NCBI GenBank assembly: GCA_035517655.1
Contig: DATIYJ010000066.1
Coordinates: 1 to 47,031, forward strand
From: Nitrospiria bacterium
GTDB taxonomy: Bacteria; Nitrospirota; Nitrospiria; JACQBZ01
Length of the DNA stretch: 47,031 nucleotides
Direction of reading: 5' to 3'
Part shown: positions 31,006-41,840 of the stretch, one piece after another
Position numbering within the stretch: position 1 is the stretch's first letter
How the letters are laid out: the number at the start of each line of letters is the position of its first letter
Translations under genes and position numbers: made by a program
Notes under the pieces: generated by a model
Database searches by the model: none
Told to the model about the DNA's origin: nothing
Seen by the model: only the letters and a program-made list of their open reading frames with translations

Positions 31006-32751
31006 TCAGGCCCGCCTGTCCGGCAGGCAGGCTTCTCCCGAAATCCGGAGGTCCTTTACGCGCAGCTGGAGCTGCTCGCGACCCTGCCAGGCGTTTCGTT
31101 CCGGGGTAAAGACCAGGTCCAAGCCGGAGCCGTTGCGCAACAAGTCCATGCGATCGCCCATGCGAAACCCGATGGCGTCGTACAAAACGCCCGCGGGGAC
31201 GCCGGCCAGCCCGCTCCGTTTTTGAACGGAGAACTTCAGGTGGTTGCCGCCGACGATGCGTGCGTTGACCGGAAACAGCCCCCGGAGGAGCAGCGTCGGC
31301 TCCGGATTGGCCGGCCCGAACGGGGCCAGGCTCTCGAGCTCACGGACCAGCTTCGGCGTCAGGTCCTCGCACTCGACCGCCGCGTCGATGAATTGCTTCG
31401 GTTGAAAATCCTCCGGCTTCAGCGTTTCAAATACGACGGCGGACAGGCGCTCGCGCAACGCCGGAATCCGCTCTTCCCGGAGGGTCAATCCGGCCGCGGC
31501 CTGGTGGCCTCCGAAACGGATCAGAAACTCCCGGCACCGTCGCAATCCCTCGCACAGATGAAACCCGGCGATGCTCCGGGCCGAGCCCTTGGCCAGGCCG
31601 TCCGGGTCGATCGCCAGGAGAACGGCGGGACGTCCGTACCGCTCCACCAGCCGGGCCGCCACGATTCCGACTACGCCCACATGCCATGCACGCGAGGCCA
31701 GAACGATGCATCCGGATTGATGGAAATCGGACTCCGATTCCACGCGGGCGCAGGCCTCCTCCAGAATCTTTTCCTCGATCGCCTGCCGCCGCCGGTTTTG
31801 AAGATTCAGAGACTGGGCGATCCGACGGGCTTCGTCCAAGGACGGCGTGGTCAGGAGGCGCACGGCCTCCCCCGCGTCCGTCAGTCGGCCGGAAGCGTTG
31901 ATGCGCGGGGCCAAGGTGAATCCGACCGTGCCGGCCTTCACCGGCGCATCCGGAACCCCGGCCGCTTCTTTCAAAGCCCGGACGCCGGGCCTCCGCCCTT
32001 CCGTCAGTTGTTTTAAGCCCTCTTTGACCAGGAACCGGTTCTCACCGGTCAACGGACAAACATCCGCAACGGTTCCCAGGGCGACCAGATCCAGTCCCTC
32101 GGTCGGAACGGTACCCGTCAGGGCCTGGATCACCTTGAAGGTCAGCCCGGCGGTGCAGAGGCCCTTTTCCGGATAGCCCGCATCGTTCCGTTTCGGATTC
32201 AGAAGCGCCGTGGCGGGCGGAAGCTCGTCCGGCACGTCGTGATGATCCGTCACGATCACGTCCATGCCCAGGGAACGGGCCAGGCGGATCTCTTCAACCG
32301 AGGTGGTGCCGCAATCGGCCGTGATCAGAAGCGTCGTTCCCCGCGCATGAAGGGCGCGGACGGCCGCCTCGTTCAAACCGTACCCTTCGCTCAAGCGGTG
32401 CGGAATGTAGAAGTCGGCGTCCAGACCCTGACGTTTAAAGAAATCCAGGTAGAGCGTGGTCGCCGTTATACCGTCTACGTCATAGTCCCCGTAGATCACG
32501 ACGCGTTCCGTCCGTCGGACGGCCGCGCGGATCCGAGAAACGGCCCGGTCCATTTCGTTCAGCCGCAGCGGATCCCACAGGTCCGAAACCGACGGGTCGA
32601 CAAACGACCGCGCCATCCCGGGAGTGTCGATGCCCCGGCCGATCAAGATGGACGCCGTGACCGGTTCAAACCCGAGTTCCCGCACCAGCTTCGGATGCGC
32701 TTCACGGTCGTGCGGCCGCTGAATCCACCGTCTGGAATACACCGTCGCCAT
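31006..32751 (-). CDS. recJ: Single-stranded-DNA-specific exonuclease RecJ
   Basis: 581 residues from ATG 32751 (MATVYSRRWIQRPHDREAHPK). The frame upstream of it is repeat-derived. RecJ is a 5'-3' ssDNA exonuclease for recombination and repair. DHH motifs: VIYGDYDVDGITATTLY, LLITADCGTTS, DVIVTDHHDVPDELPPA, and LVALGTVADVCPLTGENR. The DHHA1 motif is FGGHQAAAGLT, and the OB-fold C-terminal domain ends QLRVKDLRISG. The last residues, EACLPDRRA, are encoded by the palindromic repeat at 31012-31034, so the C-terminus has been extended by a repeat. No promoter was recognised upstream. Confidence 0.95.
   Translation of the reverse strand: MATVYSRRWIQRPHDREAHPKLVRELGFEPVTASILIGRGIDTPGMARSFVDPSVSDLWDPLRLNEMDRAVSRIRAAVRRTERVVIYGDYDVDGITATTLYLDFFKRQGLDADFYIPHRLSEGYGLNEAAVRALHARGTTLLITADCGTTSVEEIRLARSLGMDVIVTDHHDVPDELPPATALLNPKRNDAGYPEKGLCTAGLTFKVIQALTGTVPTEGLDLVALGTVADVCPLTGENRFLVKEGLKQLTEGRRPGVRALKEAAGVPDAPVKAGTVGFTLAPRINASGRLTDAGEAVRLLTTPSLDEARRIAQSLNLQNRRRQAIEEKILEEACARVESESDFHQSGCIVLASRAWHVGVVGIVAARLVERYGRPAVLLAIDPDGLAKGSARSIAGFHLCEGLRRCREFLIRFGGHQAAAGLTLREERIPALRERLSAVVFETLKPEDFQPKQFIDAAVECEDLTPKLVRELESLAPFGPANPEPTLLLRGLFPVNARIVGGNHLKFSVQKRSGLAGVPAGVLYDAIGFRMGDRMDLLRNGSGLDLVFTPERNAWQGREQLQLRVKDLRISGEACLPDRRA
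31012..31034. repeat. CTGCCGG-type repeat forming the 3' end of recJ
   Basis: CCCGCCTGTCCGGCAGGCAG on the plus strand, a near-palindrome related to the units inside mutS and udg. It supplies the last codons of recJ. Confidence 0.6.
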
Positions 32752-32852
32752 ATCGAAACTATCATATGGCCAACGACCCCTCTTTGTCAAACCGCGACGC
32801 GCCTCGGGACGGGTCAGAAAAATACCGGATTTGGAATGAAATCGGATGGAGT

Positions 32853-32893
32853 AAGCGAGGATCGGGCTTTGCCGGTCCGAGGGCGGGGCCGGG
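32853..32893. repeat. Dispersed intergenic repeat, copy 2
   Basis: AAGCGAGGATCGGGCTTTGC, then CGGTCCGAGGGCGGGG, matching 5372-5411. It lies in the 233-bp gap between recJ and the PATAN-J-TPR gene. The rest of that gap is GC-rich with a run of nine G and shows no gene. Confidence 0.55.
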
Positions 32894-32984
32894 GGGGGGC
32901 GTCGGAGGGCCGGGTTTATATGTCGCCGGACGGTCCCCACAGACAAGGTCGGCGGCGCGAGCCCCCATGATCGCAGCAGCGAGC

Positions 32985-34541
32985 TTAACTTGGAAGTTGC
33001 CGAAGCTCTTCTTTCGCCGTCTTGTTTTCCGGGTCCCAGAGCAGCGCTTCTTCAAACTGACGCTGGGCCCGCTGGGTCATGCCTCCTTTTTTATAAAGCA
33101 AGCCGAGACCGAGGTAATGATCCACGCCGGACGGATCAAGTTCAATCGCCTTTTTATAATGCGTTTCCGCGTCGCGCTGCCGACCCGGAATCTGGGTCAA
33201 GGTTTTGGCCAGCAGCGAATGATAGCTGGCCTGGTTCGGCGCGGCCTTGGCCGCGGTTTCAAAATAATAGGCCGCGGTCTTCAAATCGCCTTTTCGAAAC
33301 GCCTGCTGCCCCGCATGGACTTGGGCCTCCGGGGAGGGACCCGCGGGCTTCTCCTCCCGGCCCAAAACTTTTTTCAAGGCCAATTGCGTGTCGTATTCCT
33401 GCCGTGTCCGCTCCATCAACAGGGTGTCGTACGCCTCCGTGATGCTCCGGAACAGCGTTTCAAGGTGGGGGGTGAGTTCCTCCAGACCGGCCTGGAAATG
33501 ACGATCGGGATGGTATTCTTTGGCCAGATGAAAATAGGCCCGCTTGATCTGATCCCGCGTCGCCGTTCTTTCCAGCCCCAGCACTTGATAATAATCCTGG
33601 TGTTGCAGGGATTCGTAGGCCTCCCGGATTTTCATTTTCGTTCCTTGGATTTCCTGGGCGTCCTCGCGGGTCTCCTCGGACCGAAAAATCTCTTCCCGGC
33701 TTTCGATGACCGCCTCTCGTTGCTCCGACTTGACTTCCGTCTTGGGTGGCTCTTGCGGATGTGCCGACAGGGGTTCGGAAACCGCCGGAGCCGCTTGAAC
33801 GAAGGGGCCCGGTTGCGGGGCGGCGACGACCGTCTCGGCCAGTCCGATGGAAAGGAAGAAGAAAAGCAGCTTCAGAGTTTCAAACGCCGGGAGTTCGGAC
33901 GCGGCGAAGATTTCGGAAATCGTATTTTTCCCGTCCATCTGCATCAACACCTTCCGCTCATTCTCTTTCAGGTCGATGTTCTGAAACAAAACCAGCGGAT
34001 CCGTTGTGATATGCAGGACCGCGTTCAGGGGCGGGAGCTCGTTCCGTAGACGGACGAAATCGTTGATCCGGCGGATGCCGTCCAGAATAAGATTGCCCGT
34101 GCTCATTTTAAGCGTGATGATCTCCTGGGTCGGCAACGGTCCCTCTTCAAACCGGTATTCGCCGTCCAGCCAGGTGAATAGGCTCAGGACGATTTCTTTG
34201 ACTTGAAACGTGACCGACGAAAAGAGATCCTTGGCGGCGAGCGCGCCCTGCTCGACCAGAACCGTGCCGAACCGCTTCCGGGTATTGCGCGTAACTTCGG
34301 ACGCCACCTCGTACTGGTTCAAGGTGATCCGGCCGGATTTGAGGAGCACTTCGCCCAACCAGTCATCCTGGTATTTGGACGTCGCGAAGATGATGTCGCC
34401 GTCTTTGATGAAGAGCGATTTATGTTGGTCGTTGCGTCCGATGACCAGCACACCGGTTTTCTTTTGCCGTTGTAAATGGGTCAGAATCTTCGGCAGTCGT
34501 TGATCCCGAAGTCTCCCCGATACGGGCAGGTCGCCGTCCAT
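32985..34541 (-). CDS. PATAN (DUF4388) - DnaJ domain - TPR protein
   Basis: 518 residues in three parts. The N-terminal DUF4388/PATAN-type region (about 1-230, RLPKILTHLQRQKKTGVLVIGRNDQHKSLFIKDGDIIFA) is found in two-component and motility regulators. An acidic Pro/Glu linker follows. The J domain (about 318-390) has DYYQVLGLERTATRDQIKRAYFHLAKEYHPDRHF with the HPD motif that activates Hsp70. About three TPRs complete the C-terminus (AGQQAFRKGDLKTAAYYFETAAKAAPNQ and onward). The protein is soluble. Linking a signalling-type domain to an Hsp70 co-chaperone is unusual outside Myxococcota-like lineages. It lies directly upstream of no other gene and downstream of secF (9-base gap), so it is the last gene of the sec operon. 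Confidence 0.82.
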   Translation of the reverse strand: MDGDLPVSGRLRDQRLPKILTHLQRQKKTGVLVIGRNDQHKSLFIKDGDIIFATSKYQDDWLGEVLLKSGRITLNQYEVASEVTRNTRKRFGTVLVEQGALAAKDLFSSVTFQVKEIVLSLFTWLDGEYRFEEGPLPTQEIITLKMSTGNLILDGIRRINDFVRLRNELPPLNAVLHITTDPLVLFQNIDLKENERKVLMQMDGKNTISEIFAASELPAFETLKLLFFFLSIGLAETVVAAPQPGPFVQAAPAVSEPLSAHPQEPPKTEVKSEQREAVIESREEIFRSEETREDAQEIQGTKMKIREAYESLQHQDYYQVLGLERTATRDQIKRAYFHLAKEYHPDRHFQAGLEELTPHLETLFRSITEAYDTLLMERTRQEYDTQLALKKVLGREEKPAGPSPEAQVHAGQQAFRKGDLKTAAYYFETAAKAAPNQASYHSLLAKTLTQIPGRQRDAETHYKKAIELDPSGVDHYLGLGLLYKKGGMTQRAQRQFEEALLWDPENKTAKEELRQLPS

Positions 34542-34550
34542 CGTCCTCCC

Positions 34551-35468
34551 TCAAGCGCGTTTGAGCAGTTTGCCCTGACTCCCTCTCCAGACCACCAAGA
34601 TCGAACTCGCCACGAAAATGGAGGAATAGTTGCCCACGATCACGCCCACCAAAAGGGCGAAAGAAAAATCGTGGATGACCTCTCCCCCGAAGAAAAACAG
34701 CGCGACCAGCACCAGAACGACGGTCAACGAAACGACGATCGTCCGGCTGAGCACCTGATTGATTCCGCCGTTGATCACCTGCTCCAGCGACTCCCGCCGA
34801 CGAAACTTCAGGTTTTCACGGATCCGGTCGAAAACCACCACTTTATCCGTCAGGGAGTAACCGGCCAGCGTCAACAGGGCCGTCACGATGAGCAGGGTGA
34901 TTTCCTTGTTGGCCAGATAGAGCACGCCCAGAACGGCCAGGACGTCGTGAAACGTCGCGATCGCGGCCGCAATCCCGAAACGGAATTCAAAACGGACCGC
35001 GATGTAAAGAATGATGCCGATCATCGAGAAAACGACCGCGATGACGGCTTTCTTCTGAAGTTCCTGGCCGATCGTGGGGCCGATCGCCGTGCTGCTGTCC
35101 ACCACGAAGGGGTTCGACGAGAACTCTTTCTCGAAAACCTGGACGATCCGATTGGCCGCATCCTCCTGAATCGTGTTCTCCTGTTTCACGCGGATCAGAA
35201 TCCGATTCCCGTTCGTGAACTGCTGAAGCTCGGCGTCCGGAAACCCGTTCGACGACAGAACCCGACGGGCGTCGTCGATCTTGATCGGCTGCTCGAATTT
35301 GAGCTGGACCGCGGTCCCCCCCGCAAAGTCGATGCCGAGATTCGCCTTTCCCCGGCCGATCTGAACCAGGGTCAGCAGCCCGAGAAGCACAAGGACGCCG
35401 GAAAAAATAAACGCATAATTCCGCTTGCCGACAAAATCAATATTCGTTTTCCCGAGGATTTCGAACAT
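34551..35468 (-). CDS. secF: Protein translocase subunit SecF
   Basis: 305 residues from ATG 35468 (MFEILGKTNIDFVGKRNYAF), chosen because GGGAGA precedes it; the longer frame overlaps the secD leader region. SecF works with SecD in proton-motive-force-driven pulling of secretory proteins across the membrane. Features are TM1, NLGIDFAGGTAVQLKF, the periplasmic P4-like domain, and five C-terminal helices with GYSLTDKVVVFDRIRENLK and NQVLSRTIVVSLTVVLVL. It follows secD by 29 bases. Confidence 0.96.
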   Translation of the reverse strand: MFEILGKTNIDFVGKRNYAFIFSGVLVLLGLLTLVQIGRGKANLGIDFAGGTAVQLKFEQPIKIDDARRVLSSNGFPDAELQQFTNGNRILIRVKQENTIQEDAANRIVQVFEKEFSSNPFVVDSSTAIGPTIGQELQKKAVIAVVFSMIGIILYIAVRFEFRFGIAAAIATFHDVLAVLGVLYLANKEITLLIVTALLTLAGYSLTDKVVVFDRIRENLKFRRRESLEQVINGGINQVLSRTIVVSLTVVLVLVALFFFGGEVIHDFSFALLVGVIVGNYSSIFVASSILVVWRGSQGKLLKRA

Positions 35469-35497
35469 GAGATCTCCCGATGATTCGTAAACGAACC

Positions 35498-37138
35498 TTA
35501 AATGCTCAACCGCTGCAACTTCCAACGGCCGTTGACAAAGTCAAAGACCACCTTGGTTCCCACCAGCGCCGTGAATAGATTGATCGCAATGCCCAGGCTG
35601 AGGCTGACCGCAAACCCTTTGATCGGACCGGTGCCGAACAGGAAGAGCACCAGCGCCGTGATCAGGGTCGTGACGTGGGAATCGACAATGGTGAGAAACG
35701 CCTTGTCATAGCCGCCGTCCACGGCCAGACGGACCGGCTTGCCCTGCCGGAGTTCCTCGCGGATCCGCTCAAAGATCAGAACGTTCGAGTCCACCCCCAT
35801 GCCGATCGTCAGAATAATGCCAGCAATGCCCGGCAGAGTCAAGGTGGCATTGAGCGCCGCCAGGGCGCCGATCAAAACGATCAAGTTCAGGATCAGGGCC
35901 ATATCGGCGACGATGCCGGCCATCCGGTAATAAATCATCATGAATAAGACGACCATCGCGCCCGCCAGGACGGTGGCCTGAATTCCCATCCGGATCGAAT
36001 CCTGTCCAAGCGACGGGCCCACCGTGAGATCCTCCAGCGTACGGACGGGGGCCAGCAAGGCCCCGGCCCTCAAGACGATGGCCAGGTCGTTGGCCTCCTG
36101 GGTGGTGAAGCTGCCGGTGATCTGCGCGTTCCCGCCGGTGATTCGATCCTGGATGGTCGGCGCCGAATAGACGTTGTCGTCCAGGATGATGGCCAGACGC
36201 TTCTTCACGTTTTCGGCCGTGATGCGTTCGAACAACTGGGCGCCGATGCCGTTCATGCTGACCGAGACGTACGGCTCGTTGAATTGACCGATGCTCACGC
36301 GGGCGTCGGTCAGGACGTCCCCGGTCATCAACGTCCGCTTCTTGATCAGATAGGGTCGCTTTCGGACCTCGCCGGATTGCTTGTCGACCATTCGCTCGAA
36401 CATGATCTCATCCCCTTCCGGAACCTTGCTTTTGTATTCGGCCGTGAAGGTTTCTTCATTTTGCGGCGTAATGGAAAGGGGAAGGGTCCGGCTGAGCGGG
36501 TTGTCTTCATCCAACAACTTGAACTCCAAAAGCGCCGTCTTTCCGATCAGCTCCTTCGCCCGCTTGGAATCCTTCACTCCCGGAAGCTGGATGACGATCT
36601 GCTTGGGTCCTTGTCGCTGGATCAGGGGTTCGGCCACGCCGAACTGGTCGATCCGGTTGCGGATCGTCTCGAGCGCCTGAGTGGTCGCGGTGTCCTTGAT
36701 TCGGGTCACCTCCCCCTCCCGGAGGGAATACACCAGATCATTTCCCGGCGCTTCCTTCGGAACAAAATTCGGGAAGTTGGCCTCGATCTTTTTCCCGACC
36801 TCCGCCTTTTTGTCCGGCCCGGGAAGGGTCACGGTCAATTCCGCGGGCCCCGTCCTCTTGACCGACGCGACCGGAAGCTTGCTTTCGGCTAGAAGATCGT
36901 TGATGGATGAAGCGGTCCTTTCCACCAGATTTTCGACCGCCTTGTCCTCTTCCACCTCCAGCACCATGTGGATCCCTCCCTGTAGGTCGAGACCCAGCGT
37001 GACTCCGCGGTTCGGCAAATATTTTTTCCACCAGTCCGGCAGTTCTTGAAAGACCGGCGTGGACGGCAGAAAGTAAATGATCGAAATCAGCACGGTCAGG
37101 CTCAACAGCAGCAGTCGTCCTCGAATTCCTCGTTTCAC
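35498..37138 (-). CDS. secD: Protein translocase subunit SecD
   Basis: 546 residues if translation begins at GTG 37138 (KRGIRGRLLLLSLTVLISI), which has AAGGAGAGG at proper distance. A GTG nine bases upstream is too close to that site. SecD motifs are GLDLQGGIHMVLEVEEDKAVE, RNRIDQFGVAEPLIQRQG, GALLAPVRTLEDLTVGPSLGQDSIRMG, and GMGVDSNVLIFERIREELRQGK in the RND-like transmembrane domain. The periplasmic P1 domain lies at about 40-340. Order yajC-secD-secF as in E. coli. Confidence 0.96.
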   Translation of the reverse strand: MKRGIRGRLLLLSLTVLISIIYFLPSTPVFQELPDWWKKYLPNRGVTLGLDLQGGIHMVLEVEEDKAVENLVERTASSINDLLAESKLPVASVKRTGPAELTVTLPGPDKKAEVGKKIEANFPNFVPKEAPGNDLVYSLREGEVTRIKDTATTQALETIRNRIDQFGVAEPLIQRQGPKQIVIQLPGVKDSKRAKELIGKTALLEFKLLDEDNPLSRTLPLSITPQNEETFTAEYKSKVPEGDEIMFERMVDKQSGEVRKRPYLIKKRTLMTGDVLTDARVSIGQFNEPYVSVSMNGIGAQLFERITAENVKKRLAIILDDNVYSAPTIQDRITGGNAQITGSFTTQEANDLAIVLRAGALLAPVRTLEDLTVGPSLGQDSIRMGIQATVLAGAMVVLFMMIYYRMAGIVADMALILNLIVLIGALAALNATLTLPGIAGIILTIGMGVDSNVLIFERIREELRQGKPVRLAVDGGYDKAFLTIVDSHVTTLITALVLFLFGTGPIKGFAVSLSLGIAINLFTALVGTKVVFDFVNGRWKLQRLSI

Positions 37139-37234
37139 GTCGGGCACCCTCTCCTTTCATTGGATTCAGACTTGATCGGCTTAAAATGAATCCGTCTCTC
37201 CTTCTCCCTTTTTTCCCGCGCCGGAGGCGGGATG

Positions 37235-37585
37235 TCAGGATCCTTCATCCGGCTCTTCCTGAAGTTCCGCGATGTAGTCGCGCCGGATTTTGACCCGGAC
37301 GTTGTCCGCCACCTGGATCGTGACCACATGTTTATTCAGAGCCGCAACGGTGCCCAAGAGCCCGCCGGTGGTCAACACCCGATCGCCCTTCTTCAGGGCC
37401 TCCAGCATGCCCTTGTGCTTCTTCTGCTTTCGTTGCTGGGGAAGGATCAAAAGAAAATAGAACACGACGAAAATCAGGACAAACGGCAGGAAAGAGACCA
37501 CCATCCCTCCCGGTCCGGCGGACGGAGCCGCCGCGGGGGCCCCTCCCGTTTCTTGAGCCCACACGATCGTTGAGAAGATTCCCAT
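37235..37585 (-). CDS. yajC: Preprotein translocase subunit YajC
   Basis: 116 residues. A single membrane helix (about 29-47, VVSFLPFVLIFVVFYFLLI) is followed by LPQQRKQKKHKGMLEALKKGDRVLTTGGLLGTVAALN, the YajC signature. It has a small Ala/Gly/Pro-rich exported N-terminus (TGGAPAAAPSAGPGG). It associates with SecDF in known systems. It begins 4 bases after tgt ends and precedes secD by 96 bases; that gap shows nothing notable. Confidence 0.95.
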   Translation of the reverse strand: MGIFSTIVWAQETGGAPAAAPSAGPGGMVVSFLPFVLIFVVFYFLLILPQQRKQKKHKGMLEALKKGDRVLTTGGLLGTVAALNKHVVTIQVADNVRVKIRRDYIAELQEEPDEGS

Positions 37586-37589
37586 TCGT

Positions 37590-40437
<2,848 letters not shown>

Positions 40438-40458
40438 GGAAGGGCCGTCCCTCTGGAC

Positions 40459-41697
40459 TTAATATCCCGGATCGGGTTGACCTAAAAAGCTTTTGCCCAG
40501 CAGCTGCACCTTCACAACCTGTCCCTTCGCCATTTCATCGGACTCCGACGGAAAGATCAAGAGGCCGTCGGCTTTGACCATCGAGGTCAGGACGCCGGAG
40601 CTCTGGCTTCCCGTTGTCCAGACTTCATAGCGGTCCCCCGTTTTTTTCACCACCGCTCTCACGAAATGGGTCTTCCCCGGCTTCTTCGTGAGCCGTTCCA
40701 TCAGGCTCGCCTCGATGACCGGGCGGAACAGCAAGGTGTGCCCCTCCATCTTCCGGAGCGCCGGCCGCACAAATTGTTCAAAGGTCACCATCGTCGATAC
40801 GGGATTTCCCGGAAGGCCGAAAATGGGTTTCCCTTGAAGGCTGCCGAAGGCCAGCGGCTCGCCCGGTTTCATCGCAACCTTCCAGAAAGCCATCAGGATC
40901 CCCAGTTGTTCCAGCACATCCTTGACGAAATCGTACATCCCGACCGAGACGCCTCCCGAAATCAGAATTAGATCGGACGACCGCGCCTGCGTCAGGCGGT
41001 CTTGAAGATCCTCGCGGTTATCCCTCGCGATGCCGAGGATCACCGGAACGCCTCCCGCTTCGAGCACCTGAGCCGCCAATGCATACCCGTTGCTGTTCAT
41101 GATTTTGTTCGGGGTCAACGGCTCATGGAAATCGGCCAGTTCATTGCCCGTCGCAAGAATCGCAACCCGCGGACGCTGGTAAACAAGGACATGGGACCGG
41201 CCCACAGAAGCCAGCATCCCCACCTCCGCCGGACCCATCACGCTGTTTTGGGCCAGAACGACAAGACCGGCCTGGATATCCTCGCCGCGCAGGCGGACAT
41301 TTTCGCCCCGCTCGGCGGGACAAACGATCTGGACGGAATCCCCTTCCGTGCGGGTGTCCTCAACGCGAACGACCGCATCCGCCCCCTTCGGAACAGGCGC
41401 CCCTGTCATGATCCGACCGGCCTGTCCTTTTTCGACGGTCTTGGTCGGAAGGGCGCCCGCCGCAATCTCCTCAACCACATCCAGGCGAACCGGTTTTTTT
41501 TCTGAGGCTGTCGAGACATCCTCGTGCCGGACCGCATAGCCGTCCATCGCGGAACTGTTCCACGGCGGATGATCCCGTCCCGAGACCACCGGTTCGGCCA
41601 GCACGCGCCCCAACGAATGAAGGAGATCCTGTTTCTCGGTTCCCATTCGCTGGATTTGATCAAGCACCAACGACCGCGCCTTTTCAACCGGAATCAT
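40459..41697 (-). CDS. moeA: Molybdopterin molybdenumtransferase MoeA
   Basis: 412 residues from MIPVEKARSLVLDQIQRM; an ATG four codons upstream is an alternative. MoeA inserts molybdenum into adenylated molybdopterin. Typical features are WNSSAMDGYAVRHEDV, AGRIMTGAPVPKGADAVVRVEDT, VLATGNELADF-like VAILATGNELADFHEP, the GGVSVGMYDFVKDVLEQLG motif, and GNPVSTMVTFEQFVRPAL. It suggests molybdoenzymes in this organism; no molybdoenzyme catalytic subunit is inside the window. It starts 94 bases after the terminator of the cytochrome operon. Confidence 0.95.
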   Translation of the reverse strand: MIPVEKARSLVLDQIQRMGTEKQDLLHSLGRVLAEPVVSGRDHPPWNSSAMDGYAVRHEDVSTASEKKPVRLDVVEEIAAGALPTKTVEKGQAGRIMTGAPVPKGADAVVRVEDTRTEGDSVQIVCPAERGENVRLRGEDIQAGLVVLAQNSVMGPAEVGMLASVGRSHVLVYQRPRVAILATGNELADFHEPLTPNKIMNSNGYALAAQVLEAGGVPVILGIARDNREDLQDRLTQARSSDLILISGGVSVGMYDFVKDVLEQLGILMAFWKVAMKPGEPLAFGSLQGKPIFGLPGNPVSTMVTFEQFVRPALRKMEGHTLLFRPVIEASLMERLTKKPGKTHFVRAVVKKTGDRYEVWTTGSQSSGVLTSMVKADGLLIFPSESDEMAKGQVVKVQLLGKSFLGQPDPGY

Positions 41698-41790
41698 TCC
41701 GACACCCATTCATTAAAGGCCCGTATTATAACCCAAGGGCGGCAACCTGTAAAGGCAAGCCGACTCATGATCGAATTCAGCCGAAACGCA

Positions 41791-41820
41791 AAAGGGGGTG
41801 ACACGCGTCACCCCCCTTGC
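41791..41820 (-). terminator. Rho-independent terminator of the cytochrome operon
   Basis: On the minus strand GGGGGTGAC-GCGT-GTCACCCCC followed by TTTTGCGTTT: a perfect 9-bp stem with a four-base loop, 20 bases after the last cytochrome gene stops. It separates that operon from moeA. Confidence 0.8.
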
Positions 41821-41840
41821 ATGAAAGACTACAGCGGTTT

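Noticed and set aside
32881-32900. The run of G in the recJ upstream gap as a functional quadruplex
   Set aside because: It is part of a degenerate repeat copy and the second copy has a shorter, interrupted run.
32752-32946. A 65-residue N-terminal extension of recJ
   Set aside because: It is encoded by the intergenic repeat region; the RecJ family begins close to ATG 32751.
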